Shown here piece after piece: positions 33,647 to 45,164 of a DNA stretch of 64,000 nucleotides. This DNA is from Ephydatia muelleri. Taxonomy: Eukaryota; Porifera; Demospongiae; Spongillida; Spongillidae. The notes under the pieces were generated by a model, which had not been told where the DNA came from, searched no databases, and worked only from the letters and a program-made list of their open reading frames with translations. The stretch is from NCBI GenBank assembly GCA_013339895.1, contig JABACO010000007.1, positions 9,381,635-9,445,634 of the forward strand. The letters are read 5' to 3'. Numbering within the stretch: position 1 is the first letter of the stretch; the number at the start of each line of letters is the position of its first letter. The translations under genes and the position numbers were made by a program.

Positions 33647-35274
33647 AAAGGAAAAAGGGGCTTGCGTTTACTATTTATTTCTCACTGCTGGAGTATCACT
33701 TGGGGTGCTACACTACGTCACATTAACGAGATTCGTTGCCCTTAGGCATGTGATGGTCATGGGTACAGACAGACACCTTGTCCCTGACGTTGGTCACGCG
33801 ACAAGTGAGCGACTACTGTCTAGGTGACTGCCACCTTGTTACATTCACAGATTTTCCGGCTATGACCTGAAGCACTGACATATGCATGTACCCTATAGCT
33901 GGAAATGTGCCCAATTTAGGTTGTAACTTCTCTTTGGTCTGGCTTCATCTTTGGTTTGTGTATGGTGCCGGTGATGTCCACTTTACCCAAGTTCCAGTTT
34001 CATTTGGTGTTGCATGCACATGCACCGGCCCTTACAAACGCATGCTTGCCCCTGCACGTGCAAGCAGTGGTGTATACTGGTGTGCCAGTTTGTGTGGTCG
34101 TCAGCACGAGCAGTTGTGACCAATTGCAAACACTGGCATCACTAAAAATGAATGTTTATGACATGAATCGAGAACCAAACGCATAAGGAATCAAAGAGTC
34201 CAAGCAATGAGGAACTGATGCAGCGAAGCGAATAGAACAGGATCAGCGTTTGTTGGAACATTGGGTGAATGGACAGCATCGTATTTCACTTGTGCAGTGA
34301 TAATGTCGTACGCGTAACTGAAAGCAGTCCACAAATGCTGCACCGTCGTCCAATAACAAATGCAATATAAAAAGACCATAGTGCGGCATGACAGTGATGA
34401 TTGACGATGACGAGACGTATGAATTATGCTTCCTCATGTGAAGGTGAATCGGAGCCGAGTGTAAGGACTTACAGTGCACAAAGTCTTTTGTCTTTGTCCA
34501 GCTGTATTTAACATGCATGCACAACAGAATGACCACGTTTTTGTTGGTAGATTGGACCTTCCTACATCTCGGCGTAGGGCGAGCTAGATGATGATGAATG
34601 TATACGTGTATATACTGCTGCTAATTAAAATTCCAAGGCCATGTAAAGCACTTATCCACCTCGGCGTGTGCACGTGCACTACATTTGCAAGAACGGACGT
34701 CGAGTGCAGAGCACGCTCGAATAGAATAAACCTCTCGACTGGCTGCATATCGTATACACCATGCACGGTGAGTATAGAGACAAACCATGGAATCCACCTC
34801 CATTACCCGCCACATGCATTGCCACTCTTGCAAGCCTTCTCGACGTCGTCATGGCCACAAATCTAATCACATTTGGTTCCTGCACGGTTTGCCAGCGAGG
34901 ATATCTTGCTTTCCTTTGTCCCAAACAGTGGGGCCTAAGGAACGAGGGACGAACAAATATAGGTTCACTTTTCATGCACTCAGCTATAAGGCCTGCTTGA
35001 TCGAAACAACGGCAAGGGGAAGGCGCTAGCTCTCAACAGGCAACAACGGAAACGGGGATGGATGGAAAACAAAGTGTGATGAGGATTGTGTATCCCCGAA
35101 CGAATGGGCCGCATCCAGAGGTAGTGCAATACTGGGGCAACCCGTGGGACCGGCGAAACAAGCTTCACTCCGAGTCCCGAGTTTCAAAAATTGATGTAAT
35201 ATCGTGGGAACATTGTTCCCATACGAGATGTTACACTTGTTAGAACAGTAATTTTTAATTGAAAGCCTAGCAAA
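33647..35274. other. no recognisable gene
   Basis: Short open frames only, none resembling a family. A small palindrome TGGGAACATTGTTCCCA lies at about 35207-35223. Confidence 0.5.
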
Positions 35275-36397
35275 AGGTCCGCACCTCCAAAGAGGTGGCC
35301 CCTGGGTACAATAAAAAAAATTAAAAAAAGCACTATATGCATTAATCATTGTTTCACGTTCAAAACATTAAACACAGATATAACTCCAATAGGAGTTGTC
35401 TTATATAGTCAAACAGGCACCCGGGTAGGTTGTTAACTGGCTGATTTGTCACTGAGATTGAGGCAGTTTTGGTTCCGTCCCTTCCAGATGGCGAAGCATC
35501 CCTTGATGGCTTCCATGCAGCACAATTTAGTTTTGCTCCTTGGCTGATCGGGCAGCTGGGAATGCCCCTGCTCCCTCAAAGGGAATGGTGACATCAACTA
35601 CGTGGGCCTTGTCTGCTCATTGAGGATGATGAGATCTGCTTTTAGACCACTCCTGTTTCCTGGCAGCACCTGTTCTTTTAATTTCTGGCCCTTCCATGCT
35701 GGGATGGCATTGACTAGTCGTCCGAGGATTTTGCTATGTCGGTGATGCAGGAGACTGACGTGGCTGCTACAATGGTTCAGGACACGAGCCAGCGTCTCAT
35801 GCTTTTCGTGACACTTAGGGCAACTCACATCAGCAATGTCCTCTCCAGCCCTACATCTGACTGTTCGGGTTGGTAGGAGGTTGAGCCTGGCAATCGAACG
35901 AGGTGTAATTGCCCGTAGTGATCCAGTGGTTGCTGGAGCTGTGGGCAGCCACACAAGCCATACCTCTGCCCTGGTCACTGGCTTGGGCCAGGCATGAGCT
36001 GTAGATCTCCTGCAGGTGTGACCTCAGCAGACGACAGAGGTTTTTCCTGCCCCCCCAACCCACTGTTTCATTGCTGCAGTGGATGGAGTCTCTGTCAAGT
36101 TGGAATTTTGCTCCACAATGATTAGCTGCTACCCGGACATCACTCCAGAGGGACTTCAGGTCTCCTCCACCAGGTACAGGGGGGGGAATTGAGGAAGTCT
36201 TGGGCAGACTGCAGGTCTCTTCTCCTTATGTTGGCTGTCTTTTGAAGCTCATGGTGGGCAATGTGTCTTACTCTGTGGTCATTTTTGAAGGCAAGCAGCT
36301 TTGAAGCTCATGGTCGGCAATGTCTCTTACTCTGGGGTCATTTTTGGAGGCAAGCAGCTTACATGCAGCTCTCATCCATCACTCACGGTATTCCCAG

Positions 36398-36428
<31 letters not shown>

Positions 36429-36735
36429 CTTGGGGGAGTGTAGAGGAAAGAGGTGATGGTTCGTCGTGGTAGTTTTAGGCTCTGTTTCACCAGTTTCCTG
36501 ACTGCCTTGTCAAGGTCTGTTGCCCATCGGGTCGGGGGAGACAGGTTTTGGAGGTGATAAACTAATCTTGGTTTAGCACACCTATGTAGGGCATTGAGTT
36601 TCTGCCAGTCTGCAAGGTCTGTTCGCCGCACGATGGCCTCACAGTCCTGGAGGTATTCCTTGCTTATCTGGGAGAGCTCGACTTTCGGATTGGCCCCGAT
36701 TCGGCACCCAAGGTATTTGTATGACTGAGCAAGAG
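35275..36735 (-). pseudogene. divergent R2/NeSL-like retrotransposon, 3' part (copy G)
   Basis: Starts 5'-truncated at YKYLGCRIGANPKVELSQIS (36720), continues TDLADWQKLNALHRCAKPRL, a 26-C run at about 36400-36425 that breaks the frame, NLLPTRTVRCRAGED, the knuckle CPKCHEKHETLARVLNHC, then RHSKILGRLVNAIPAWKGQK and the endonuclease motif KADLIIL with VVDVTIPFEGA in a shifted frame (about 35570-35650). The module order is the same as in copies A-E, but residues differ at most positions, so it is another family. A stem-loop CACCTC-TTTG-GAGGTG (35282-35299) lies near the 3' end, in the same place as the stem-loops of B, C and D. Confidence 0.78.
36241..36358. repeat. 59-bp tandem duplication in copy G
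   Basis: TTTGAAGCTCATGGTSGGCA starts at 36241 and 36300; units differ at a few positions. Confidence 0.85.
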
Positions 36736-36960
36736 GCGCTAACTTAATCGTGCAAGAGGCGCTAACGTTATATCACAATGTACATTACTGTCCTATTCAT
36801 CGCTAGCGCGCTTAATTGCGCTTAATCGCGCTGCTATGCATCAGAATGGCCTTTGGCAGCGCGTTGCACAATTATTCGCGCTACAATTTATCGCGCTGTT
36901 TATGACCTGATTACGTTTGTCGCGCAATGTACCGCGTGCACGATTAAGCGCGCTAGCAAG
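36736..36960. mobile_element. possible MITE with GCGC-rich inverted repeats
   Basis: GCTAGCGCGCTTAA (36802-36815) is repeated inverted as TTAAGCGCGCTAGC (36944-36957), and the space between is full of GCGC/TTAATCGCGC motifs in both orientations. A direct repeat GCAAGAGGCGCTAAC (near 36730 and 36753) adjoins copy G. No target duplication could be fixed. Confidence 0.4.
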
Positions 36961-37471
36961 CGTTGTGTATTAATAATTACTCTAATATGAGTTTAGATAA
37001 TATTAACCGTGTGTTGTTTCAAATTTCATTGAAGTCTGCAAGCACACATGCAACATTCAAGCTGAAGTGTCCACATGTTTGCTGCTGCCGATCCTTTCGA
37101 GGCAGTCAGTAGACTGGCTCTAGCATTGCGACAATTGATGTTAAGCATTTTTTTTCCACCTTGCCTTTTCTTCTTACAAATCAGCTGCTGGATACTTGTA
37201 GTTAACGTGTACTGTAATTGTGTATAAATGAATTTAAATGCATCATTCAAGTATCAATTGCTTACATCCAATGTCTTGGATAATGGCAGGATTGAGTAGG
37301 AGTCTGCCTGGGGCAGGCGTGCAGTTCCCAGAGCCCAGCACAGGCAACATCTGTTCGAAACATCAATTGACCTTGCAATTTCAGACAGCAAGGCCAATCT
37401 ATCAGCTATGTAAAACCCTTTCAACTTGATACTTCATTAATTTTATTCTTTATTATTAATGTTCTTTTTTT
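36961..37471. other. no recognisable gene
   Basis: AT-rich; nothing seen. Confidence 0.4.
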
Positions 37472-37489
37472 TAATATGTTGTACAAGAT

Positions 37490-38508
37490 TCTAAAAAAAA
37501 AACACATTTCAATTTGTGGGGTTTTTTGGGCATATATTGCAAAAATGATAGACGTCCTTTGTATTTTATCATCATCTCGTCTACACTGAGTTCCCTTTCC
37601 ATCCTGTAGCTGCTTTGATAGCTTTCCATCAGCTGCGACAAAAAGTATCGCACCTTGAATAATTTATCATGCCCCACCTGGTGCAATGGTATCATTCTGT
37701 CATTATTTGCAAGGTGCAAAAATTTTAAGTATAGCAGGAACCTATCTCGGCTCATGATTTCATTGAAATTGTTGGATGCAAAGGGCCAGCTGGTGTTCCA
37801 ATAGCTTTGAATGTTTGGCATGTTCACTATCCCCATGCAGATGATCAGTGACAGAAACAATCTGAACTGTAATCTAGTGAAGGGCTTCTTCACAAATGCG
37901 TTTGCCCTTGCCCGTGGATGCTGTGTCAGGTAAGCTTGGTGAGAAGTGATGTACTGCTCTCCATACCTGTTTGACTCCTCCACAATGTAGTCCTGCAGTT
38001 CGTCATGAAAGAGCTCAAGGAAGTAGTCTACTGGCTGTTTCCCACTCAAATCCTTCACTACACCACACTTCTCAGTGAATCGTGGAATTTTCAACTGCTC
38101 TTCACTTCCTTCAGACACCTCACCACTACTTTCCTCCTCACTTCTAACATCAACCTCACTTTGAAATGCATCTTCTACCGTAGCTGCACTATCCAAACCA
38201 CCTCCTGACACATCATTACACCCATGCACTTGGGCCACTTCTAAAGCTGCACTATCCAAACCACTTCCTGATACGTCATAGCACCCACCCACTTGGGGCA
38301 CTTCCATACTTCCATCTGCACCTCGTGCCACCTCCATGTAAACACCTCCAAGTTCATGTATATATGTATCACTCACATCCATCTCCTGTTCATCATCGTC
38401 AACATATCCATCGAAATCATCGTCACTCCCGTCGGAGTCAATGTCGTCCATGAACTTGAGCAAAAACTCGGGGTCCGACGGTAGTATGCGCTTAGTCATT
38501 GCACGCAA
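37490..38508 (-). pseudogene. piggyBac transposase, N-terminal half
   Basis: Uninterrupted from the first ATG at 38508 (a second, MTKRILPS, is at 38499). Acidic N-terminus (SDGSDDDFDGYVDDDEQEMD), then a duplicated 22-residue unit (CYDVSGSGLDSAALEVAQVH type) and the piggyBac N-terminal domain (PVDYFLELFHDELQDYIVEE; RFLLYLKFLHLANNDRM). It reaches the first catalytic box ELSVDEMMIKYKGRLSFLQY and YMPKKPHK, then loses similarity and stops at 37471. Two of three catalytic Asp and the Cys-rich tail are missing, so it is non-functional as a transposase. It belongs to the PGBD4-like group and is distinct from the 9.2-12.0 kb element. Confidence 0.85.
38188..38310. repeat. 66-bp tandem duplication in the piggyBac N-terminus
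   Basis: GCTGCACTATCCAAACCAC occurs at about 38182 and 38248, each followed by an imperfect copy of the same DNA; it encodes the GLDSAA repeats. Confidence 0.75.
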
Positions 38509-38699
38509 TCGTATCGGTTGGTTACGTAAACAGCGTTCGATTATTCATACAACGTAAAGACAGCTGAAATTTATCTTAGATTGCCCGCGCACAGCAATAA
38601 CATAATTTACTGTCCTGCTCGGCGACTAAAGTCGCCTTCCGCACTGCGCAAGCGCTTAGTTTTGGCGACTAAAGTCGCCCGTCGCAGTTTAAGGGTTAA

Positions 38700-39151
38700 G
38701 TCAACTGAGTACAGAAGCGTTATGTTAATAATGAAGATTGCATAACTGATATATATGATGGCGAGCAGTACACAAAGCATTCACAACCTGGTGGTTTCCT
38801 TTCATCTGCAAACATTTCATGTTCAATTAATACCGATGGAGTGGCAGTATTTAATGAGTTTAACAGTTTACATATGTTTTGCTCTATCTACACATTGTGA
38901 GTGTAAACACATTTAATTTGCAAGAGACATGTACATGTAAAATAATTTTTAAATTACATGTAAACAAACGTACATGATACACAAGTACCAGTTTTTACAC
39001 TGAGGAATATGATGTCAGCATGCACACAGACATACACACACAGGTCTGCATTTTGAATTGGAAAGTTTTAGGAAGCTAGGGCATTTTGGAAGTGGAATCC
39101 TTCACATATCTAAACAGAGTTTTTGAGCTGCATACAGTATATGGCAGTCAC
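38700..39151. other. no recognisable gene
   Basis: AT-rich with a few TACATGTA motifs. Confidence 0.4.
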
Positions 39152-40416
39152 TTAGTCTGGCACCATATGCATGCAACATTTCCAACAATGGTAGTACTTC
39201 ACTGAGTAGTTGTGCTTTATCCATTGGGCTCTCAGAAACGTCTGCATCAGTACACTCTCATCATTCTCATCTATCATTCCTTCATCTTCTAAGTGACACC
39301 ATTGGAGGAGCATGTTACAAGCATTGTCACTCACTTTCTGTGCAGCTTTAGCAACAACATCATAACCAACATTACTTAACATTCCAGCTACAAAGACAGA
39401 CTACAAAGCTGTTGGCACATCAGTGCAACTGACTCTGACTCAAGTTTTTTAGAGTACTCAACAGCATCGGCAGTTATCTCAGTGTTGTCAATAGCAGGGA
39501 GGCAATGGGAATGGACAAAGCATGCTGCAATACATGGAGAGATACTATCCCAGGATTGTTTCAACAATGTTATGGCATCAAGCACATGTGGCGGACATCC
39601 ATGTTGAAGGCCAGCACTACCTTGAGGGAGTTGCTTGGCCATGGCCTGCAGATCACCATCTACTTCAACCAACCTAGACAAAAGTCTGTTTCTATAGCTC
39701 GATTTTCAGCAATAATTCCCTGGTCCATAGGCTGAAACACAGATGTAATGTTAGGAGGAAGTTTGAACACTCTGATTTGTCCTAGAGAGTCTATACAACG
39801 TTCATCGTGTCCCGAAAACCCGCCAGTATAAGTGCAACAGGGTCCTTGGTGAACGAACAGATAGTTGGTACAAATACTTCATCCCACCACTTTTTGTACA
39901 GTTTGTATCATTCCACGCGTTCTGCTGGTGGTATTACGGCACACTAGGGGGATTATTTACATCGTGGAGCCTTTGCAGCTCCAATGACCACTGGTACAAT
40001 TTTACAAGTTCCCAAAGCATTCGCACACATGATAATCGTAAGACGCTCCTTAGCCTTCATGGCTTTCACACCGCGACCAACTTTACGCACATCATCTTCA
40101 TTGGGCAATAAGTAACTGCAATTAGATAGAGCTCTAAAAAACAAGCCCGCCTCATCCATGTTGAATATGATGCTAGGATGATACCCATTTAGTTCGAGCC
40201 TAAGTTTCTGCTTATTTTTTTCCGCCGCTACTAAGTCCACCTCTCCCGCTCCCCGTGAAGACGAACACTGTTTGTTACGCTAAAGCGCCATCTCCAACGC
40301 GAGAACCAACCATCAGATGCTTGATAATTACATATACCTTGCCGCTTCGTTTCATACAGATCACGGGCTTTTATAAGGGCTCTTGATACAGGTGATTGAC
40401 TGGGCGGGGAGGCGGG
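39152..40416 (-). pseudogene. Tigger/pogo transposase (CENP-B-like, DDE_1), degraded
   Basis: Minus strand. The N-terminal part is a CENP-B-type helix-turn-helix (SRALIKARDLYETKRQG, NYQASDGWFSRWRWRF). The DDE core follows: IIFNMDEAGLFFRALSN (first Asp), AKERLTIIMCANALGTCK, GAAKAPRCK, then stops near 39948, then ALILAGFSGHDERCIDS where a one-base deletion at about 39823 removes the second catalytic Asp codon, and LPPNITSVFQPMDQGII (third Asp). C-terminal blocks VVAKAAQKVSDNACNMLLQW and LMQTFLRAQWIKHNYSV end near 39152. The gene start is cut at 40417 by the DIRS-type element. Terminal repeats and TA duplication were not found. Confidence 0.82.
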
Positions 40417-40527
40417 TCACAGAGAACGCTGGTGCTATCGTGAGAACACGTGGCCTGGCCCGCCGGTTTGGTCTGGATACGCACGGCCCAGATACGCCTC
40501 CTGGCCATTAAATACTTTAACCTTCAT
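40417..40527 (-). repeat. terminal direct repeat, 3' copy of the DIRS-type element
   Basis: Matches 45165-45285 in the same orientation (shared core AGAGAACGCTGGTGCTATCG ... ACTTTAACCTTCAT). Confidence 0.85.
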
Positions 40528-40621
40528 TTAATTCTCTACGGAGGGGAAAACGCGTAATGGCTCGACTCGATCGTACACATGTATGATAACCCATTTAGAC
40601 ATTTGGCGGGTGTCAGGGTAA

Positions 40622-40702
40622 CGCCCTCCCCCATGACGTAGCTGGGGGCGGTGAGGGGTGTGTGAGGATCCGCCCCTACCTTGTCGAAAGGTGGGCGGAT
40701 CC
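40622..40702. repeat. two strong hairpins after the recombinase gene
   Basis: CGCCCTCCCCC...GGGGGCG at 40622-40650 and GGATCCGCCCCTACCTT...AAGGTGGGCGGATCC at 40666-40702. They could be a 3' end structure or internal complementary region used in forming a circular intermediate (inference). Confidence 0.6.
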
Positions 40703-40786
40703 CCTGCCCAAGGGTCGAGGCAAAGCCGAGACACACACAACCCCCAAGGATTTAAAACAACTTGTGACAATATGAAAATGACACAG

Positions 40787-41647
40787 TTAATAGTTTGCTA
40801 GCTTGGTCAAAAAACACCTAACAATCACGATTGCCGTACAAGCCGTGGGGTGATCGCCGCAAATGTCACATGGTTCCCAACGCCTTTCGCAGCTCGGCCA
40901 CATAGACGGTTTCAGCAGTGGTCGTTTATCCGGCTTCAGAAAGAAGGCGCCGGGGTCCGTCGTGCCACGGAGGGCTAAGTAGGCTAGACAAGCTGCAATC
41001 GGGCATAAGGTGTTGCCGGTTTTTCCTACAAACACATCAGCCCCTTTCCCGTACTGGTCGCACTTGGATGTTCGCAGATGTATCTTCATAACCGATGGCT
41101 CAGAGGCGTGGTCAAAGGTCATGTCTCCCCAGCTTATGTTAGGGGGTGATGCAGCGTCTGAAGGGAGTAGCTCCCACAAGCGGAAAAAACCAAAGAAACA
41201 TAGTGTAGCCACCGCCCAGTACACCTGCCCGTCTGCTCCCGTCAACCAGCAGCTTCCCAATCGCTCCAAGATCGTCAGGGTTATTGGAAGGCGGATCCTT
41301 TTGGAGGGACCCTTTAGGGCTTGTACTCGGCGGATGCCCGCCTGGATACGTTCGAGGCGTGGCATGCTTCCCGCCGACCTAGGGTCTGGGAAGCCAAGGG
41401 AGATATGTGCATCACGCACAGCCGCTAGGTACGTTTTAGTAGTAGGGAAGGAGAGTTTCTCATCTGCCAAAAACACACTAAAATAACACAGCAGTTTTTC
41501 GGAGATGGGAAACGGGGAGCTGACCGAAAACCGGACACAGAAATCATGAAAACACCTCATTCCTGAGCCGTATGTGCGGTGGGTGGACTCGGCCAGGCCC
41601 TGCCGGAAGAAGAGCTGAACAGATCCCTCCAGATCGTCGAGAGCCAC
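40787..41647 (-). pseudogene. tyrosine recombinase of the DIRS-type element, C-terminus lost
   Basis: Would insert the circular DNA copy without an integrase. N-terminal SAM-like domain (STHRTYGSGMRCFHDFC; LLCYFSVFLADEKLSFPTTK; YLAAVRDAHISLGFPDPR), then the first catalytic Arg box LCFFGFFRLWELLPSD and LRTSKCDQYGKGADVF. After KRPLLKPSMWP the sequence no longer fits: the H-x-x-R box and the nucleophilic Tyr are absent in all three frames to the hairpins. The gene overlaps the 3' end of the RT-RNase H frame, as usual in this order. The missing Tyr makes this copy unable to integrate by itself. Confidence 0.85.
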
Positions 41648-43249
41648 TCCAGTTCGGGATTGAGTAACACTTCCACCAGTTGCGTAGGCAGCAGTTGGGG
41701 GTATTGGTCGGCACCCGGTACCTGAGACCGAAAGGAGGCAATGTCATTGCGAGATAGCGCATCCGCCTTTGTGTTCTCAACACCTGGGAGGTGTAACAGG
41801 TTAGATTGAACTCGAACACTGCTTCTATGAAGAACAGACAGCGAAGCAGGTGCATCATGCCTCGCGTTTCCACTCAGGGCCCCACACCGCTGCCGCTAGA
41901 ATGATGGGGACGAGTTCCTTCACCGCGATTAGTAGAGGGCTCGACCTACTATCCCATGGCAACTGAAACCAGCGAGGGCCCCAGTGAGCAGCACACCCCC
42001 ACGAGCCGGAGGCGTCTGTTGCAATTGCCACGCGACCGTGAACAAGAGGATCCGGGCCGACCATGTAGCCTACCCCGTTCCAATCGAGGATGAAAGTGCG
42101 CCACCATGCCAGGTCAGATCTGAACTCCCTATTTAGCCGGATCCGATGAAGCGGTTTTCGCGCAAACGAAGCCTTCGACGCTGACAGCAGATCAATCATC
42201 CGGCGTAGGAAGGAGCGACCCGGTCTCACCTTACAGACGTGGTTGAGAAGCCCAATCAATGACTCCAACTCCCTCCGCGTACATGCTTTTTTGTCACCCC
42301 ACTCTAACAACAAGTCGCGAACGCGCTGAAGCTTAGGCTGTGGGAGCGCGAGGGTGCATGCAACTGTGTCAATCTTGATACCCAAGAACGTCAGGGTGGT
42401 TGACGGCCCCTCAGATTTCCCTGGTGCCAATGGGACTCCCAAGCGATCGCAGGTCTGCATCAACACCCGTAGGCATCTCGCACATTCGTCTGACTCCGGG
42501 CGGCCAAGGACAATGAAGTCATCCAGGTAATGAGCTATGTTGGTTACTCCGCCTTGTTCACGTATCACCCATTCCAGGGCATCAGCGACCGCCGTAAACA
42601 ATTTTGGAGCGGAACGAAGGCCAAACGGGAGCATGCAATCACAGTAAATCTTCTCCTTCCATCGAATGCCCATCAGTGGTCTGTCCCGAGGCTCGATTGG
42701 AACGAGGCAATACGCTGACTCAATGTCGACTTTCGCTAGGATAGCGCCCCGACCCAACTTAGCTGCCACCGCTGCGACCTGGTCAACCGAGACGTACGAC
42801 AAGGAGCAGAGGGCGGGGTCGATTCCATCATTGACGCTTCGCTTTGCCGGAAACGATAGATCGGTGATGATCCGCCACTTACCAGGGGTGTGGCCCTTCG
42901 GGACCGCCCCTATCCGATTAATGTGAACATTGGGACACGACGCTGGGTCGTAGGGGCCGACGAAGCGCCTAGCCGCGAACTCGCCCTCCACGTACTTGTC
43001 CACGGCAGCGACCTGCTCGGCGGCCGACGGCATATTGCACGGAGACGACGCGAGAGGGAACCCCCCGCCGAAGCCGATGCGGAAGCCGTGCCTAAGACCC
43101 TCAATGATAAGCGAGGCGAACCTCTGATCAGGGTGACGAGTCAAAGCCGCCTCCCACTCCCCTACGCGGAGTGGGGTAGAACAGTCTGTGATTAGTTGTG
43201 ACACTCCATCGGCTGCAACCGAGACGGACATCTGCTTCAGGTTCAGCAA
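41545..43249 (-). pseudogene. RT-RNase H of the DIRS-type element
   Basis: 464 open codons. VHINRIGAVPKGHTPGKWRI and TDLSFPAKRSVNDGIDP start the RT; AKVDIESAYCLVPIEPRDRP holds the first Asp, LPFGLRSAPKLF the fingers-palm box, IAHYLDDFIVLG the catalytic LDD (about 42515-42535), and LTFLGIKIDT the thumb edge. RNase H follows with VAIATDASGSWGCAAHW. The frame stops after AAVWGPEWKREA (41855). In another frame MHLLRCLFFIEAVFEFN continues, with a gap of about 25-30 residues compared with what the family normally has between these blocks, and then LPGVENTKADALSRNDIASF. RT looks intact; RNase H carries a deletion plus frameshift. Confidence 0.86.
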
Positions 43250-43457
43250 GTCCTGGGTGTACCTATAGCCTACATATTTGGGAGTGATACATGCCGGAGA
43301 TCTGCTGACTTAGTGATAACCATGTGACATACCCATCTTATGACATGTCTGATTTACTATACGCAGCACGATATACAGTAAATCATCCACAGATGGGTTA
43401 AGCAAAGCAATACAAGTCCATGGCATACATGTATAATCAGCTAGCTACAGGTGTCAA

Positions 43458-45156
43458 TTAGTGAGCACCTGCCCCTCGACCCCTCCGGGGGTACGGATCC
43501 CGACGCGACTGGGAGCACGTCGGGGCAGAATGCGAGCTAGCACCGCAACTGCTACACACATGGTTGTGTCGGCACAGCCTGTAATAGCATCTGTTCTCAT
43601 TGAACAGTCGGCACACCTCACCACTGCGCATGACCGGTTGCTGGGGGAGAGGTGACCTGCTCGGGACAGACCCCGGCTGAGTTGGCGCCGTCATAGGTGA
43701 CACCAGTTATACAGGTAACTGAACCAGAGGCATCTCTGGGCACGTATCAATTGTATGGTTTTCGCCCAAGCAGAATTTGCACCTCGTGGACTGCCTGGCC
43801 CTCCCTGCAAATGCCTCATTGTAGAGTGATTTTTCCTCCATAGACCAGTCGAGGCTACGTCTCGTGGCCGCTTGGCACCTATAAATGCGATCATAGGTCA
43901 CCCACGCGTGGCTTTCATAAATTCTGGCCGCATTAAATATCCGACGAGCATAGGCAAAAAGCTCCGGGGCCTTTAACGGATACTTCCGCGAGAGCACTGA
44001 TGCCATCGCAGTAAAGCACTCAGCCCACACCAGAATGTCCGAAACAGGTGGCCGACGACCGAAGTGCTTTAAAATGGACAGGTTAGCCGGGTCTGTCGTA
44101 TCAGACGTCCATGCCTCCTGCAGCAGGTCCGACATCTCGACAAACTCAAGATTTTCTATCTTCGCGACCACCTTCGGGGGGAATCTTGCTGCCAGGCCTG
44201 CTCCTAACTGTCCTGAGCCCCCGGGGTAGCACGGCTCACCCAGGCGAGGGGGGCCATCCAGTACGGCAGGTGCCATAACCCCGCCTAGGGTCGGTACCGT
44301 ACCGACTGGTGTGAACACCGGCAGCGACAGACCGGTCGTTGGCTGACGAGGCTCTGTTGGACGAGTTTGATCGTCGCCTACGTAACGGGAGAGAGCTGGG
44401 ATCACATAGCACTCAATCAGGGCCCAATCGCGGTAGCAGCCGACCAATCGCTGCTAAAGCTACTTCCGCGCACTCGATTGATCAAATGGCCCCTAGCTAC
44501 ATTCGATGCCCGAGTATTCGAGTGCCCGATCGATCAAACGGCCGCCCTACGTTCGACGCCCCAACAATTTGCGTGCTCGATTGATCAAACAGCCTAGCTC
44601 CGAGGAGCTACGTTCATACTATTCGCGTGCTTGAACAATCAACTGGCCTATAGCTCCGGCGAGCTACGTCCGGTGCCCCTAGTAATCGCGAGCTCGATCG
44701 ATCCAATGGCCTAGTTCGCGAACTACGCTCGATGCCCCGAGTATTCGCGTGTACGTGCTGTAACGATCATACAGCCTAGCTCCGGCAGCCTAGCTCCGGC
44801 GAGCTACGTTCGACGTCCCGATCATACAGCCTAGCTCCGGCAAGCTACATTCGACGTCCCGATTATACAGCCTAGCTCCAGTGAGCTACTTTCGACGCCC
44901 CGGGTATTCGCGTGCTGTATCGATCATACAGCCTTGCTCGCTCCCTGCTCTGACTAAACAGGCCTAGCTCTGTCGAGCTACGTTCGATGCCTCCCAAGCA
45001 ATAAATGTGCTTACCGTTATCGCCCTGAGCTGGAACGTCAGCAAGGCTCCCCGAGGCTGCCGCCTGGTCAGTGGTAGTTGGTCTAACCATCGCAGCAGTC
45101 AGTTGCGAGAATTGCCGCTCCAAATATTCCTTCTGTTCAGCAGTGAAGGACTCCAT
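43458..45156 (-). CDS. Gag of the DIRS-type element, spliced, frameshifted near its end
   Basis: Exon 1: ATG at 45156 (MESFTAEQKEYLERQFSQL) to 45015, donor GTAAGC. Exon 2: acceptor after CTCTCTCCCGTTACGTAG, starting 44377. Joining gives GDNG-DDQTRPTEPRQ with phase kept and no stop. Exon 2 runs through RFPPKVVAKIENLEFVEMSD and LVWAECFTAMASVLSRKYP to a first Cys knuckle (CKFCLGENHTIDTC) and stops at 43707. An overlapping frame (43703-43458) has CRLFNENRCYYRLCRHNHVC then SSCGASSHSAPTC, the typical C-terminal zinc region of DIRS-type Gag. Either a single indel or programmed frameshifting joins them. The 637-bp intron is a minisatellite. Confidence 0.72.
44455..44990. repeat. degenerate minisatellite (about 60-70 bp units) in the Gag intron
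   Basis: Repeats of CCTAGCTCCGGCGAGCTACG followed by TTCGACGCCCCGAGTATTCG and a CGTGCTCGATCGATCAAACG-like end, some units shortened to about 45 bp. At least eight units are discernible. The arms TAGCTC and GAGCTA make each unit a small hairpin. Confidence 0.8.
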
Positions 45157-45164
45157 CTAACAGC

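Larger units (their letters stand above)
37471..38695 (-). mobile_element. piggyBac element, 5' part with terminus
   Basis: Right border: plus-strand AGTTTAAGGG ends at 38695 and is followed by TTAA (38696-38699). Two subterminal hairpins GGCGACT-AA-AGTCGCC lie at 38621-38636 and 38664-38679. The gene reads away from this end. The opposite terminus is not found; sequence similarity stops near 37490. Confidence 0.75.

Noticed and set aside
44455-44990. Tandem units with short palindromic arms, looking like a CRISPR array
   Set aside because: Units vary in length and sequence, there are no unique spacers between constant repeats, and the region is an intron of a eukaryotic retrotransposon Gag.
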